Shown: positions 1-8,922, counted from the first letter of the stretch. The stretch is 34,089 bases of DNA from an uncultured Methylococcaceae bacterium (GCA_903859815.1 CAIOOA010000065.1:1-34089); one strand, 5' to 3'. Translations and numbers: made by a program. Notes: generated by a model from the sequence alone, not told the origin.

Positions 1-2
1 AT

Positions 3-839
3 TTGAAAGTAGGCGAAAACAAATTCACCGAACTCCCTGAATTTATCGGCAAGCTGACCAACCTGACTCATTTGGATGTCAGAGATAACCAACTCACCGA
101 AATTCCTGAATTTATCGGCAAGATGACTAATCTGACTCATTTGGATGTAGGCGGAAACAAACTCACCGATCTCCCTGAATTTATCGGCAAGCTGACCAAG
201 CTGACCGAGTTGAATTTATACGGTAACAAACTCACCGAACTCCCTGAATTTATCGGCAAGCTGACCAATTTGACTTGGTTGAATTTATACGGTAACAAAC
301 TCACCGAACTCCCTGACTCCATCGGCAAGCTGACCAATCTGACCAATCTGTCTTTAAGGGAAAACCAACTCACCGAACTCCCTGACTCCATCGGCAATCT
401 GACCAAGCTGACCGAGTTGAATTTATACGATAACCAACTCACTGCACTCCCTGACTCCATCGGCAATCTGACCAAGCTGACCGATTTGAGTTTAAGCCAT
501 AACCAACTCACTGCACTCCCTGACTCCATCGGCAATCTGACCAAGCTGACCGATTTGTGTTTAGGTGATAACCAACTCACCGAACTCCCTGAATCCATCG
601 GCAAGCTGACCAAGCTGCCCGATTTGGATTTAGGCGATAACCAACTTACCGAACTCCCTGAATCTATCGGCAATCTGACCAATTTGACTTGGTTTAAGTT
701 AAGCGAAAACCAACTCACCGAACTCCCTGAATCCATCCGCAAGCTAACCAAGCTGACCTGGTTGGGCTTATACGACAACCCCATCAAATCCCTGCCGCCG
801 GAACTCAGCCATCTCCAGAAAATTACCCGCTTTGATTGA
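3..839 (+). CDS. Leucine-rich-repeat protein, 5' end outside the window
   Basis: The visible 278 residues are eleven near-identical 23-residue LRRs plus a final divergent one. The consensus is roughly N-Q-L-T-E-L-P-x-S-I-G-x-L-T-x-L-T-x-L-x-L-x-x, the bacterial/plant-type LRR that forms a solenoid for protein-protein contacts. No signal peptide, GTPase (Roc-COR) or other domain is visible in this part. The reading frame is open to the first base (the first codon here is TTG, without a recognisable ribosome site), so the gene is almost certainly truncated by the window edge and an N-terminal domain may be missing. It ends with a divergent cap (P-P-E-L-S-H-L) and TGA at 837-839. A J-domain gene follows 68 nt downstream on the same strand. 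Ligand and role are unknown. Confidence 0.85.
   Translation: MKVGENKFTELPEFIGKLTNLTHLDVRDNQLTEIPEFIGKMTNLTHLDVGGNKLTDLPEFIGKLTKLTELNLYGNKLTELPEFIGKLTNLTWLNLYGNKLTELPDSIGKLTNLTNLSLRENQLTELPDSIGNLTKLTELNLYDNQLTALPDSIGNLTKLTDLSLSHNQLTALPDSIGNLTKLTDLCLGDNQLTELPESIGKLTKLPDLDLGDNQLTELPESIGNLTNLTWFKLSENQLTELPESIRKLTKLTWLGLYDNPIKSLPPELSHLQKITRFD
18..776 (+). repeat. Eleven tandem 69-bp units encoding LRRs
   Basis: Starting at the conserved Asn codon at 18, the sequence repeats every 69 bp (23 codons) for exactly eleven units up to 776; a twelfth, degenerate unit starts at 777. Units are very similar at the DNA level (shared blocks such as CTCACCGAACTCCCTGA and ATCGGCAA.CTGACCAA), implying recent unit duplication or ongoing copy-number change by slippage or unequal recombination. 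Confidence 0.9.
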
Positions 840-907
840 TAAAACCGGCTTTTCATGCAAACCAGAGTATTTGGCTTCCACTGCCCACCACTACCCCAAC
901 TAATACT

Positions 908-1801
908 ATGCACAGCGAAATTCTAAGACGCTTGGACATCATCAAAAACGCCGTGGCGATGGAGGAGGAAGACCTTGTCGCCATGCAAATGCAAAAACTG
1001 GAAACCCTGCCGGTGGATGAACGGGTGCGGCATATTCTGGAACTGATCCGCAACCGGCATTACCAAGATGTGATTCAATTGATTGAACAGTACAAGCACG
1101 ACAGCACCGGCTTGTCAGTTTATGAAGACCCGCAAATTCAAGGGCTGAAACTTGAGTTGAAGGTGTTGGAAAACAGTTTGAATGAGTTGACCGACACCCA
1201 AGCGGAGTTGGAGCGGCAAATCAACGCCTTCAACAGCGAATACATGCGCCGTTTAGGCGGATTGATTGAGGAAATCCTCAGGCGACGGGCCGACCTGTCT
1301 GATGATGCCGCCGAACAACAAGCCGCACAGCAAGATTATGAGGAGTTTCAACGCAGCCATCGGCAACAATTGCACGATGCGCCGCAGACGCTGACACCCG
1401 CCGAGCAACAGCAACTTAAAAGCGCGTATCGCAAAGCCAGCCGTTTATGCCATCCCGACAAACTGGACGATGCGTTCAAGGCCGAAGGCGAAACCTTTTT
1501 CAAGGCGCTCAACGAGGCGTATCGCCGCCAAGATATTCAGCGGGTCAGCGACATTTTGCGCACGCTGGAAACCGGCGCGACGCTGAGCGCCGCATCGGAC
1601 AGCCTCAACGACAAAGCCGCCTTGCAAGCCAAAATTGCCGCGTTGCGCAACACCCTCGCCTACTTGGAAGCCGACATCCAACGCTTGCAAGCAGACGAAA
1701 CCTATCAACGCATTCAGGCGATTACCGACCGGGAAAGCTATTTCGCCGAGTTGGAACAGGCGCTACAGGCAGAATTGGCTGTATTGCGCGGCGATGGCTA
1801 A
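908..1801 (+). CDS. J-domain (DnaJ-like) co-chaperone protein
   Basis: The first ATG giving a sensible N terminus is at 908 (M-H-S-E-I-L-R-R-L), giving 297 aa; the same frame is open upstream to a TTG overlapping the previous stop, which I judge less likely. Residues ~1-160 are charged and helical, with coiled-coil character around 90-160. A J-domain lies at ~160-220: helix II (Y-R-K-A-S-R-L-C) leads into the diagnostic H-P-D motif, followed by F-F-K-A-L-N-E-A-Y. The C terminus (~240-297) is again coiled-coil. J-domains stimulate the ATPase of DnaK/Hsp70; the long coils suggest a specialised adaptor rather than canonical DnaJ, since there are no Gly/Phe or zinc-finger regions. It lies 68 nt after the LRR gene and may be co-transcribed with it. 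Substrate unknown. Confidence 0.8.
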   Translation: MHSEILRRLDIIKNAVAMEEEDLVAMQMQKLETLPVDERVRHILELIRNRHYQDVIQLIEQYKHDSTGLSVYEDPQIQGLKLELKVLENSLNELTDTQAELERQINAFNSEYMRRLGGLIEEILRRRADLSDDAAEQQAAQQDYEEFQRSHRQQLHDAPQTLTPAEQQQLKSAYRKASRLCHPDKLDDAFKAEGETFFKALNEAYRRQDIQRVSDILRTLETGATLSAASDSLNDKAALQAKIAALRNTLAYLEADIQRLQADETYQRIQAITDRESYFAELEQALQAELAVLRGDG

Positions 1802-1828
1802 ACAACCTTTCGAACATGCCAAAACCGT

Positions 1829-1891
1829 TTGTAGTTCCGGCTTCAGCCGGTCATTCGGGGTTGTCTTCCGCCTAAAGGCGGGACTACGAAC
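1829..1891 (+). repeat. REP-like palindromic intergenic element
   Basis: Arms GTAGTTCCGGC and GCGGGACTAC are imperfectly inverted, with inner hairpins CCGGCTTCAGCCGG and CCGCCTAAAGGCGG. A related right half occurs at 15245-15268, so this is a dispersed family. It sits between the J-domain gene and fdhE and could also slow transcription, but it has no terminal T-run. Confidence 0.7.
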
Positions 1892-1932
1892 AATAACTTA
1901 ATGGCAGTGATTTAAACCCTCCCTAATACCCA

Positions 1933-2778
1933 ATGCAAACCACGCCAACCATTCTTCTCTCCAAGCCTGAAACCCTATTTCAGCATCGTGCGGCCCGTTT
2001 TCGTCAACTGGCTAAAACCCATACCTCGTTGGCAGCTTTTTTAAACCTGATGGCGGAGTTGGCTGATTGTCAGCACAGTCTGTCAATAAACTCCCACCAT
2101 ACTAAGCTTCCAGATAGCGACACAAAATATCCGTTGGCTATTTCTGACTGGCGACGGGATTCGGTTTGGCGTGAAAACTTGCGCCAAATTGTTGAATATT
2201 TCAAGCATCAAGAAGGTAATCTAAAGACAATTATCAACCATATTCAACAAACCAACGATGAAGAACTGGAAATGTGGGCCGATCAGTTATTGGCTGGAGA
2301 AATGGAAAACTTGGAACCGGGAATTGCGCCCTTTGTTGCCGCCGCTTTGCAAGTGTATTGGGTCTCCCTAGCGGCCCAGTTGGATGCGGACAAAATCAAA
2401 CCGGGAGAAATCGCTTATTTCTGCCCAGTCTGCGGTTCATTGCCCGTGGCGAGTCTGCTGCAAACGGGAGGTTCAGTCCAAGGCTTGCGCTATTGTTGCT
2501 GCGGTTTGTGCGCGACCGAATGGAACTATCCCCGCATCGTCTGCCTCCATTGTGGTTCCAGCAAGGGTGTAGCCTATTATGGTGTCGAAGGGGCGGGGGA
2601 GATCGTCAAGGCCGAAGCGTGTGCCGAGTGCAACACGTATATCAAGTTGATGAACCGCGAAATGGACATTAGCCTTGACCCTTGCGCCGACGATCTCGCC
2701 ACGCTGTCCTTGGATATGTTAATGGCCGAGGAGACTTATCAACGTTTGGGGTTTAATTTGCTTCTGATTACGGGCTAA
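1933..2778 (+). CDS. fdhE: Formate dehydrogenase maturation protein FdhE
   Basis: A 281-aa cytoplasmic protein of the FdhE family, needed for activity of respiratory selenocysteine-containing formate dehydrogenases. The C-terminal half has the family's zinc/iron-binding cysteine pairs: C-P-V-C at 164-167, C-C-C-G-L-C at 188-193, C-L-H-C at 204-207 and C-A-E-C at 230-233. Start ATG 1933 gives M-Q-T-T-P-T-I-L-L, and the length is close to the usual ~300 aa. It is followed on the same strand, 137 nt on, by selA and selB, which fits a formate dehydrogenase/selenocysteine cluster. The structural fdh genes are not in the window and could lie upstream. Confidence 0.93.
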   Translation: MQTTPTILLSKPETLFQHRAARFRQLAKTHTSLAAFLNLMAELADCQHSLSINSHHTKLPDSDTKYPLAISDWRRDSVWRENLRQIVEYFKHQEGNLKTIINHIQQTNDEELEMWADQLLAGEMENLEPGIAPFVAAALQVYWVSLAAQLDADKIKPGEIAYFCPVCGSLPVASLLQTGGSVQGLRYCCCGLCATEWNYPRIVCLHCGSSKGVAYYGVEGAGEIVKAEACAECNTYIKLMNREMDISLDPCADDLATLSLDMLMAEETYQRLGFNLLLITG

Positions 2779-2915
2779 TGGGACTGTTTTAACCGCGATT
2801 ATTTCTTATTCCAACCTAAAATCCCTAAACTCATTTCAAAACCGCTCCCACGGAGGGGCGCTTTCCCGTTAAAATAGCCTTCGCCCCCTAGACCCTCCCC
2901 TGCCGAAATCAATCC

Positions 2916-4316
2916 ATGACTGAATCAGCCAACCCATTCGCCCGTTTGCCATCGGTGGATAGCCTGTTGGTTCACCCGGACATTGCCCGCTTGAAACAAC
3001 GCTACGGGCATACTGCTGTCGTTGCCACCCTGCGCCATCGATTGGCAGCACTTCGCGAAGCCTTATCCAGTCAACCCGATTTGGACTGTGACTTGGGCAA
3101 GCTGATTAATGATTGCCGCCAACACTTGGCAACCCAATTCAAACCCTCGTTGCAAGCCGTATTCAACCTCACCGGCACGGTGCTGCATACCAATCTAGGG
3201 CGGGCATGGTTGGCGGAAGAAGCCGTACAAGCCGTGTTGGCGGTGTTGGCAAGCCCATGTAATTTGGAATATGACCTTGCGACGGCCCGCCGGGGCGACC
3301 GCGACGACCACATCGATGGCCTGATCCGCGAATTGACCGGGGCGGAGGCGGCAACCGTCGTCAACAATAATGCCGCAGCCGTATTTCTGTTGCTGAATTC
3401 CTTGGCAATGCGCAAAGAAGTGATTGTGTCACGCGGAGAATTGATCGAGATAGGCGGGGCTTTTCGGATACCCGACATCATGTCACGCGCCGGGGCGAAA
3501 CTGCGCGAAGTTGGCACGACCAACCGTACCCATTTGAAGGATTACGCCGAGGCAATCAGTCCACGCACGGCTTTGATTATGAAAGTCCATCGTAGCAATT
3601 TTGCCATTGAAGGCTTCACCGCTTCGGTAGCCGAAGAACAATTGGCGAAGTTGGCCCATGAAAAGGCTTTGCCCTTTGTCGAAGATTTGGGCAGTGGAAC
3701 CCTGATGGATCTTAGTGCTTACGGTTTGCCCAAGGAACCGACCCCGCAACAAGCCTTGGCGAAGGGTACGGATTTGGTCTCTTTCAGCGGCGACAAATTA
3801 TTGGGAGGTCCACAAGTCGGCCTCTTGGTTGGCCGCAAAGAATTGATCGCCAAACTCAAACGCAACCCGTTGAAACGCGCCTTGCGCGTGGACAAGATGA
3901 CCCTAGCCGCACTGGAAGCCACCCTCAGCTTATATCGCAGCCCAGAATTATTAGCCCGGCAACTGCCTACTCTACGACTGTTAACGAGGATGCAAGAGGA
4001 TATTCAGAGGTTGGCGCAACGCATCTTGCCCGCCGTGCAATCAAGCCTTAACGATCATGCCGAAGTGTCCATCGCCTCTTGCCGTAGCCAAATCGGCAGC
4101 GGTTCCCTGCCCGTGGATCTTTTGCCTAGTACCTGCTTGGTCATTGTTCCAAAAGCTAAGGCCAAAGGTAAATCACTAAATCGATTGGCAAATGCTTTCC
4201 GCGATTTGCCCATTCCAGTTATCGGTCGCTTGGAAGACGGGGCGTTGCGCTTCGACTTGCGATGCCTGGAAGATGAAACATCATTTGTCGATCAGTTGAA
4301 GGCGTTAATTCCATGA
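2916..4316 (+). CDS. selA: L-seryl-tRNA(Sec) selenium transferase SelA
   Basis: PLP-dependent enzyme that converts Ser-tRNA(Sec) to Sec-tRNA(Sec) using selenophosphate; it works as a large homo-oligomer in the cytoplasm. The 466 aa match the family length. Visible features are the N-terminal tRNA-binding helical region (~1-75), the conserved [12 protein letters not shown] segment at 85-96, the T-A-R-R-G-D-R-D block at ~123-130, and the PLP lysine in [10 protein letters not shown] at Lys294. The stop codon overlaps the selB start (ATGA, 4313-4316), so the two are translationally coupled. SelD, the selenophosphate donor enzyme, is not in the window. Confidence 0.97.
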   Translation: MTESANPFARLPSVDSLLVHPDIARLKQRYGHTAVVATLRHRLAALREALSSQPDLDCDLGKLINDCRQHLATQFKPSLQAVFNLTGTVLHTNLGRAWLAEEAVQAVLAVLASPCNLEYDLATARRGDRDDHIDGLIRELTGAEAATVVNNNAAAVFLLLNSLAMRKEVIVSRGELIEIGGAFRIPDIMSRAGAKLREVGTTNRTHLKDYAEAISPRTALIMKVHRSNFAIEGFTASVAEEQLAKLAHEKALPFVEDLGSGTLMDLSAYGLPKEPTPQQALAKGTDLVSFSGDKLLGGPQVGLLVGRKELIAKLKRNPLKRALRVDKMTLAALEATLSLYRSPELLARQLPTLRLLTRMQEDIQRLAQRILPAVQSSLNDHAEVSIASCRSQIGSGSLPVDLLPSTCLVIVPKAKAKGKSLNRLANAFRDLPIPVIGRLEDGALRFDLRCLEDETSFVDQLKALIP

Positions 4317-6301
4317 TTATTGGAACTGCCGGACATATCGACCACGGCAAAACCGCCTTGGTCAAAGCCTTAACCGGAGTGGATGCCGACCGTTTGGCCG
4401 AAGAAAAGGCTCGGGGCATCACCATCGACCTAGGCTATGCCTATACGTCACTGCCCAATGGAAAAATCATTGGTTTCGTGGATATGCCCGGTCATGAAAA
4501 ATTCATCCACAACATGCTGGCGGGGGTGACCGGCATAGACTTTGCGCTGCTTGTCGTTGCCGCCAATGATGGCATCATGCCGCAGACTTTGGAGCATCTG
4601 CAAATCATTAAGCTTCTTGGCATTCGTCGCGGGGTCGTGGCTTTGACCAAGAGCGATCTGGTCAGCCAAGACCGCATTGCTCAAGTGAGTGCGGACATTC
4701 GCGCATTGTTGGATGAAAATGGTAGCGAAGCCGCTGATTTAACTCGCCCCCACCCTACCCCCCCATTGGGAGAGGGAACTTTAGAGCTTAACTCAACAGC
4801 ACCGGAACTTGCCAATTACCCGATCTTTCCCGTTTCCGCCATCACCGGAAGTGGAATCAGCGAATTATGGGCTTATTTGGAGGAAGCCAGCACGGTCTAT
4901 GGCACAAAGCCAAACCACGGCCATTTTCGCCTCGCCGTAGACCGCTGCTTTATGGTCGCCGGCACGGGAACCGTCGTGACTGGCACGGTGTTCTCCGGGC
5001 GGGTTGCCATTGGGGACAAGCTAATGGTTTCCCCATCGGGTCGGGAGGTGCGGGTAAGAAGCATCCATGCGCAAAACCAAGCCTCCGAAACCGGCATCGC
5101 AGGACAACGTTGCGCACTCAATCTCGCCCACATGCAAAAGCAGGACATACAACGTGGCGATTGGATTGTGAACCCCACCTTACATCTGCCAACCCAACGC
5201 TTGGATGTGCGAATCAAACTACTAGCCAGCGAAACCAAACCCTTGCAACACTGGACCCCCATTGGTTTTCATCTGGGCGCTTTCCATACCAGTGGACGGG
5301 TTGCATTATTGCGGGACGGACCCTTGGAACCCGGCGATAGCGCCTTGGCACAATTGGTATTGGACAAACCCACTTGCGCAGTCAATGGTGATCGCTGCAT
5401 CCTCCGCGATACTTCGGCGCAAAGGACTTTGGCCGGTGGCATCGTGCTGGATACTCAGCCGCCCATGCGGGGTCGCCGCACAGCGCGTCGATTGGCGGTT
5501 TTGTCAGCCTGGGAACAGTCCGACCCACAAACCAAACTACAAGCTTTGCTTGCAGTTTCGCCCGAGGGGGTCGATCTCAAAAGTTTTGCCGCGATTGCCA
5601 ATTTGAATAGCATCAATCTGGAAGGGCTTTGCCATAATTTGATCCTACGACGCTTTGAAGGTGGGAAACTGATTGCATTTGCGCCCGAACACTGGACACA
5701 ACTCAGCATGGCTGTTGTCGAGACGCTAAGACAAGAACATGAAACTGCGCCCGATTCCTTAGGGCTTAATGCGGAACAACTGCGCTTGCGGGTCGCCCCC
5801 CGGTTGGCACGGGCGATTTTTGCCCAAGTGCTGGCGGAAACTTTGGACAATAGGCAATGTGCCAAGGATGGTTCTTGGTGGCATCTGCCGGGGCATAAAA
5901 TCATCCTGTCAGAACCAGATGAAAAACTATGGCATCGAATCGCCCTCTTGTTGCTAGCCTCGCCTTTCCAACCGCCGCGTGTGCGCGATATTGCACGCAT
6001 CGAATCCCTAGATGAAGCGGTCGTGCGAAAAGTATTGATCCAAGTCGCCCGGATGGGTCAAGTTTACCGGATTGCCCACGATCATTACTTCGACCGGGTT
6101 GCGGTCGCCCAACTAGCCGATCTATTCCGTGAACTTGCCCGTGATGCGTCTGACGGATCGGTGTCTGCCGCCCAATTCCGCGACCGGATAGGCACGGGCC
6201 GTAAACTGGCTATCCACATCCTCGAATTTTTTGACCGGATTGGCTACACCCGCCGGTTTGGCGATTTGCATAGACTGCGCGAAGATACTATACAATTCTA
6301 A
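4313..6301 (+). CDS. selB: Selenocysteine-specific elongation factor SelB
   Basis: GTPase that delivers Sec-tRNA(Sec) to UGA codons followed by a SECIS hairpin. G1 is G-H-I-D-H-G-K-T at 7-14, G3 is D-M-P-G-H at 57-61, and G4 is T-K-S-D at 112-115. EF-Tu-like domains 2 and 3 follow (~195-370), then C-terminal winged helices (~430-662) that bind the SECIS RNA. The start overlaps the selA stop. The oddity is a segment at ~137-168 with the low-complexity stretch [12 protein letters not shown] between G4 and the G5-like S-A; the DNA beneath it (4743-4787) is a REP-like palindrome. The frame is intact through it, so the protein is probably functional. tRNA-Sec begins 28 nt after the stop. Confidence 0.96.
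   Translation: MIIGTAGHIDHGKTALVKALTGVDADRLAEEKARGITIDLGYAYTSLPNGKIIGFVDMPGHEKFIHNMLAGVTGIDFALLVVAANDGIMPQTLEHLQIIKLLGIRRGVVALTKSDLVSQDRIAQVSADIRALLDENGSEAADLTRPHPTPPLGEGTLELNSTAPELANYPIFPVSAITGSGISELWAYLEEASTVYGTKPNHGHFRLAVDRCFMVAGTGTVVTGTVFSGRVAIGDKLMVSPSGREVRVRSIHAQNQASETGIAGQRCALNLAHMQKQDIQRGDWIVNPTLHLPTQRLDVRIKLLASETKPLQHWTPIGFHLGAFHTSGRVALLRDGPLEPGDSALAQLVLDKPTCAVNGDRCILRDTSAQRTLAGGIVLDTQPPMRGRRTARRLAVLSAWEQSDPQTKLQALLAVSPEGVDLKSFAAIANLNSINLEGLCHNLILRRFEGGKLIAFAPEHWTQLSMAVVETLRQEHETAPDSLGLNAEQLRLRVAPRLARAIFAQVLAETLDNRQCAKDGSWWHLPGHKIILSEPDEKLWHRIALLLLASPFQPPRVRDIARIESLDEAVVRKVLIQVARMGQVYRIAHDHYFDRVAVAQLADLFRELARDASDGSVSAAQFRDRIGTGRKLAIHILEFFDRIGYTRRFGDLHRLREDTIQF
4743..4787 (+). repeat. 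REP-like palindrome inserted in frame within selB
   Basis: CCCACCCTACCCCCC.ATTGGG.AGAGGGAACTTTAGAG folds as a CCCT..CCC / GGG..AGGG hairpin. It encodes [14 protein letters not shown], a peptide typical of REP-like elements read through in proteobacterial genes. It lies in a SelB surface loop where the E. coli protein has no such residues. Confidence 0.65.
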
Positions 6302-6329
6302 TTTCGGTACAATGTGACTCCTTCCCCTC

Positions 6330-6425
6330 GGAAGAGCATCGTCCCCGGTGGGGCGGCCGGTCTTCAAAACCGGTTGAGGTCGTGAGACGGCCTTGGGCGG
6401 GTTCGACTCCCGTTCTCTTCCGCCA
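6330..6425 (+). tRNA. selC: tRNA-Sec (anticodon UCA)
   Basis: The 96-nt sequence, including encoded CCA (6423-6425), starts GGAAGAG and ends CTCTTCCG-CCA, giving the long acceptor stem of bacterial tRNA-Sec. The anticodon arm is CCGGT-CTTCAAA-ACCGG with TCA at 6364-6366. A long variable arm (~6370-6396) and a T arm with GGTTCGACTCC are present. It lies directly downstream of selB, probably in the same transcript. Its 3' end is the attachment site of the adjacent integrative element, and the full 3' end is preserved. Confidence 0.96.
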
Positions 6426-6446
6426 ACTGGCTTCCGACACACTCCA
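6405..6446 (+). other. attL: attachment site in the tRNA-Sec 3' end
   Basis: The segment from GACTCCCGTTCTCT in the T arm through CCGCCAACTGGCTTCCGACACA to TCCA recurs at 18928-18967 with about three differences (one missing T, two substitutions). A tRNA 3'-end repeat at the two ends of a segment carrying an adjacent tyrosine integrase is the standard signature of an integrated element. Confidence 0.85.
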
Positions 6447-6515
6447 TCAAAGTCCACCAAACCCGCGTAAATGCTCAATATATGGTCTATACTATGTCCA
6501 AGGGAGTCCGTAAAT

Positions 6516-6588
6516 ATGCCCCCACAGCCGGGGGCATCTGGGGGCATATTTGGGGGCATCTCAACATGCCCCCAGAGCATATGCCCCC
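6516..6588 (+). promoter_or_regulatory. Cluster of six GGGGGCAT motifs (putative integrase arm sites)
   Basis: Direct copies lie at 6530-6537, 6540-6547 and 6552-6559; inverted copies (ATGCCCCC) at 6516-6523, 6566-6573 and 6581-6588. They fill the gap between attL and the integrase start. Two more direct copies lie near the other att copy (18852-18859 and 18864-18871, 12 bp apart, like 6540/6552). The arrangement fits arm-type sites for the integrase or its excisionase, and may also regulate int. The binding role is inferred. Confidence 0.65.
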
Positions 6589-6634
6589 AAACCCCCCTGA
6601 AACCCGCGTCAATACTGGACTGAGGACAATAGCC

Positions 6635-7858
6635 ATGCTAACCGACACTGCAATCAAAAACGCCAAGCCAAAGGAAAAGCCTTGCAAGCTGGCTGACGAA
6701 AAAGGGCTGTATTTGGAAGTGTTGCCGACCGGCGCGAAATATTTCCGCATGAAGTACCGTTTTGGAGGCAAGGAGAAGCGGCTGGCCTTGGGTGTATACC
6801 CTGAGACCAGCCTGAAAGAAGCCCGCACCAAACGCGACACGGCGCGTAAGCAATTGGATGATGGCATTGACCCTGCCGAAACGCGCAAGGAGGCCAAACG
6901 GGCAATCAAAGCCAAGACGGAAAATGCTTTTGAAGCCTTGGCGCGTGAATGGCTGGACAACATTCGCCACAAATGGACGGAAGAACACCATACCTATACC
7001 TTGCGGCGTTTTGAGGCTTACGCCTTCCCCGACATAGGCCACCTCTCGATAGACGAAATCGACGCGCCTACCCTGCTCATGATGGCGCGTAAGATCGAGT
7101 CACGGGGAACCGTGGAAACCGCTTACAAGGTCGTCCGGGCCTGTGGTCAAGTATTCCGCTACGGCATTGCCTGTGGGCGTTGCAAGGGCAACCCGGCAGT
7201 TGATTTGCGCGGGGCGATGCGGCCTAAACCGGCTGTCAAGCACATGACGGCCTTGCATGAAGCCGACCTTCCCGAACTGCTACGCAAGATCGACGCTTAT
7301 GCCTCTGAGGCAGGGGGCGACTTGCAAACTCAGCTTGGGCTGCAACTGTTGGCGTTGACTTTTGTACGCACCGGCGAATTGAGGGAAGCGACATGGGAAG
7401 AGTTTGACATGGACGCGGCGGAATGGCGCATTCCTGCCGAGCGCATGAAGGCGGGGCAAGCGCATGTTGTACCGCTGTCACGGCAAGCCTTGGACGTGCT
7501 AGGGCAATTGCGGGAGTTGAACGGCTCTTACGCTTTCGTGTTCCCCGGACGCAATCCGCGAGTGCCGATGAGCAAAAATACTATTTTGTTTGCCTTATAC
7601 CGGATGGGCTACCGGGGGCGCATGACCGGGCATGGCTTCCGGGCCGTGGCTTCCACCATCCTGAATGAAATGAACTTCAACCCCGATGTGATAGAACGTC
7701 AATTGGCGCATAGGGAAAAGAACGCGGTCAGAGCGGCTTACCATCGTAGCGAGTATAAGGCCGAGCGGCGTAAGATGATGCAGACTTGGGCCGATCATCT
7801 GGACTCGCTCAAGCGCGGGGCGCAAGTGATACCGATCAAGCGCGGGGCGGCGAAATGA
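6635..7858 (+). CDS. int: P4-type tyrosine integrase
   Basis: A site-specific recombinase of 407 aa that integrates into a tRNA gene. I chose ATG 6635, preceded by TGAGGA, because it gives the family's usual N terminus M-L-T-D-T-A-I-K-N-A-K-P; the frame is open upstream but there crosses the GGGGGCAT cluster. Residues ~1-90 are the DUF4102 arm-binding domain, ~95-190 the core-binding SAM-like domain and ~205-400 the catalytic domain. The catalytic residues are visible: Arg in F-V-R-T-G-E-L-R, H-x-x-R in G-H-G-F-R, a second His in Q-L-A-H, and the nucleophile Tyr in A-A-Y-H-R. It lies next to tRNA-Sec, whose 3' end is duplicated 12.5 kb away. Confidence 0.95.
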   Translation: MLTDTAIKNAKPKEKPCKLADEKGLYLEVLPTGAKYFRMKYRFGGKEKRLALGVYPETSLKEARTKRDTARKQLDDGIDPAETRKEAKRAIKAKTENAFEALAREWLDNIRHKWTEEHHTYTLRRFEAYAFPDIGHLSIDEIDAPTLLMMARKIESRGTVETAYKVVRACGQVFRYGIACGRCKGNPAVDLRGAMRPKPAVKHMTALHEADLPELLRKIDAYASEAGGDLQTQLGLQLLALTFVRTGELREATWEEFDMDAAEWRIPAERMKAGQAHVVPLSRQALDVLGQLRELNGSYAFVFPGRNPRVPMSKNTILFALYRMGYRGRMTGHGFRAVASTILNEMNFNPDVIERQLAHREKNAVRAAYHRSEYKAERRKMMQTWADHLDSLKRGAQVIPIKRGAAK

Positions 7859-7897
7859 GCCAACCGCACCATTGAAAACGAGCAAGAGGTAAACAAC

Positions 7898-8131
7898 ATG
7901 GCAAGCGTTGCAGAAAAAATAGTTGAGATTGTCAAGGACATGCCGGAACAGCAAGCGGCGGAAGTTTTGAACTTTGCAGAGTTCCTGAAATACCGCCAAG
8001 CGGAACGTCCGCTTGAGAAAATTGAGCAACCCGCAGAGGCAGACGATTGGGCCGAGTTTGAACAGTTTGCGGGAGCGTGGTCTGGCAAGTTTAACCGTGA
8101 GGAATGCTATGACCGTCCGGGCCTTCGCTGA
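7898..8131 (+). CDS. DUF2281/VapB-like antitoxin
   Basis: A 77-aa protein beginning M-A-S-V-A-E-K-I-V-E-I-V, with the E-x-x-A-A-E-V-L-x-F-x-x-F-L motif of DUF2281 proteins found with PIN toxins. An AGAGG ribosome site precedes it. It overlaps the PIN-domain gene by 23 bp, which is typical of coupled TA pairs and identifies it as the likely antitoxin. The gene's first ~70 bp and 23 bp of leader are almost duplicated at 18970-19064. Confidence 0.8.
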   Translation: MASVAEKIVEIVKDMPEQQAAEVLNFAEFLKYRQAERPLEKIEQPAEADDWAEFEQFAGAWSGKFNREECYDRPGLR

Positions 8132-8510
8132 TACTAACATACCGCTTTACGCTCTGGATGTTGACGCGGAAAAGCGCAAGAAGGCACTCGCCTTGCTGAG
8201 AGGGAACCCGGTTATCAGCGTCCAAGTGGTGAATGAGTTCATCAGCGTGGCGACTGGCAAAATGAAGCTTGCCCGACCGCAGATCAACCGGCTTGCAAGG
8301 GTAATGATGAAACGCTGCGAAGTAGTCACGATGGACGCGGCAATGGTCAAAGAGTCCATTGCCTTGGGTGAAAGGTATCAGCTTTCCCATTGGGACAGCC
8401 TCATTGTTGTGGCGGCTTTGCGAGCGAACTGCGACACGCTGTATAGCGAAGACATGCAGCACGGGCAGTTGATCGACGGGCGTTTGACGGTCATTAACCC
8501 CTTTATTTGA
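8109..8510 (+). CDS. PIN-domain ribonuclease toxin (VapC-like)
   Basis: The 133-aa protein from ATG 8109 (M-T-V-R-A-F-A-D-T-N) has a complete PIN active site: Asp8, Glu43 (V-N-E-F), Asp96 (S-H-W-D-S-L-I) and Asp115 (Y-S-E-D-M). PIN toxins cleave RNA, often tRNA or rRNA, using Mg2+ and are held inactive by the partner antitoxin. A longer frame is open upstream, but it would run inside the antitoxin gene; the ATG at 8109 gives the usual N terminus. This is one of the intact toxin genes of the island. Confidence 0.88.
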   Translation: MTVRAFADTNIPLYALDVDAEKRKKALALLRGNPVISVQVVNEFISVATGKMKLARPQINRLARVMMKRCEVVTMDAAMVKESIALGERYQLSHWDSLIVVAALRANCDTLYSEDMQHGQLIDGRLTVINPFI

Positions 8511-8541
8511 TGAACCCGACTAGCACGGGCCACCGTACCGG

Positions 8542-8588
8542 CGTGTACCGATAGACAACCTACAACCCGTGCCAAGCCAGACAGGGCG
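8542..8588 (+). repeat. Copy A of a ~47-bp intergenic repeat upstream of a TA module
   Basis: GGCGTGTACCGATAGAC, then CAACCCGTGCCA and GCCAGACAGGGCGAA, recur at 19944-19990 with only a few mismatches. In both places the repeat ends 35-50 nt before the start of an antitoxin gene (8624 and 20037). Confidence 0.75.
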
Positions 8589-8623
8589 AAAGCCATTTTT
8601 TCAAGCAAACCGGGGGTTAAACC

Positions 8624-8846
8624 ATGCATACCATCCACAGACACACACACCGAAGCGGCATTGACGCAACTGGCGGCAATTGCAGGAAAGGACAGCGACC
8701 AACTGATTAAGGATGTGGTCAGCGAGTACCTGGCGGAACAGGCAGACATTGAACAGGCAGACGCGGCCTATTCCCGCTATCTGGCAGGGCAAGAGGGAAC
8801 CGTGAGCCTAGACGACTTGGAGAAACGCCTTGGCTTGGACGGTTGA
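8624..8846 (+). pseudogene. Frameshifted RelB/ParD-like antitoxin
   Basis: From ATG 8624, preceded by a GGGGGT ribosome-site-like stretch, translation reads M-H-T-I-H and then goes out of frame. One extra base near 8639 would restore a continuous reading D-T-H-T-E-A-A-L-T-Q-L-A-A-I-A-G-K-D, which continues in frame to TGA 8844-8846. The conserved part (S-D-Q-L-I-K-D-V-V-S-E-Y-L) resembles ribbon-helix-helix antitoxins that pair with RelE/ParE. A shortened 61-aa product could start at TTG 8661, but it would lose the N-terminal strand and has no ribosome site. The partner toxin is itself truncated. Confidence 0.6.
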
Positions 8847-8922
8847 GTTCCTCGACAGTGCGTCCCGTAGCCTAGCCAAGCTTGGCAGGGAAGACCAAAG
8901 GAGTATCCTCAAACATGTTTGA
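8830..8922 (+). pseudogene. 5' fragment of a RelE/ParE toxin gene
   Basis: A frame starting at TTG 8830, overlapping the antitoxin's last codons, reads M-A-W-T-V-E-F-L-D-S-A, then S-L-A-K-L-G-R-E-D-Q-R-S-I-L-K, the characteristic first helix pair of RelE/ParE toxins, and stops at TGA 8920-8922 after 30 residues. The remaining ~60 residues, including the catalytic sheet, are absent. The break lies just before the 9018-15151 cassette and probably marks its insertion boundary. Confidence 0.7.

Noticed and set aside
137-913. 258-aa minus-strand frame opposite the LRR gene
   Set aside because: It exists only because the 69-bp repeats are also open in reverse; the protein is a repetitive serine/valine pattern with no family features.
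6482-6634. N-terminal extension of the integrase from ATG 6482
   Set aside because: That stretch is the GGGGGCAT motif cluster and gives an unusual, non-conserved N terminus; ATG 6635 has a ribosome site and the standard start of the family.
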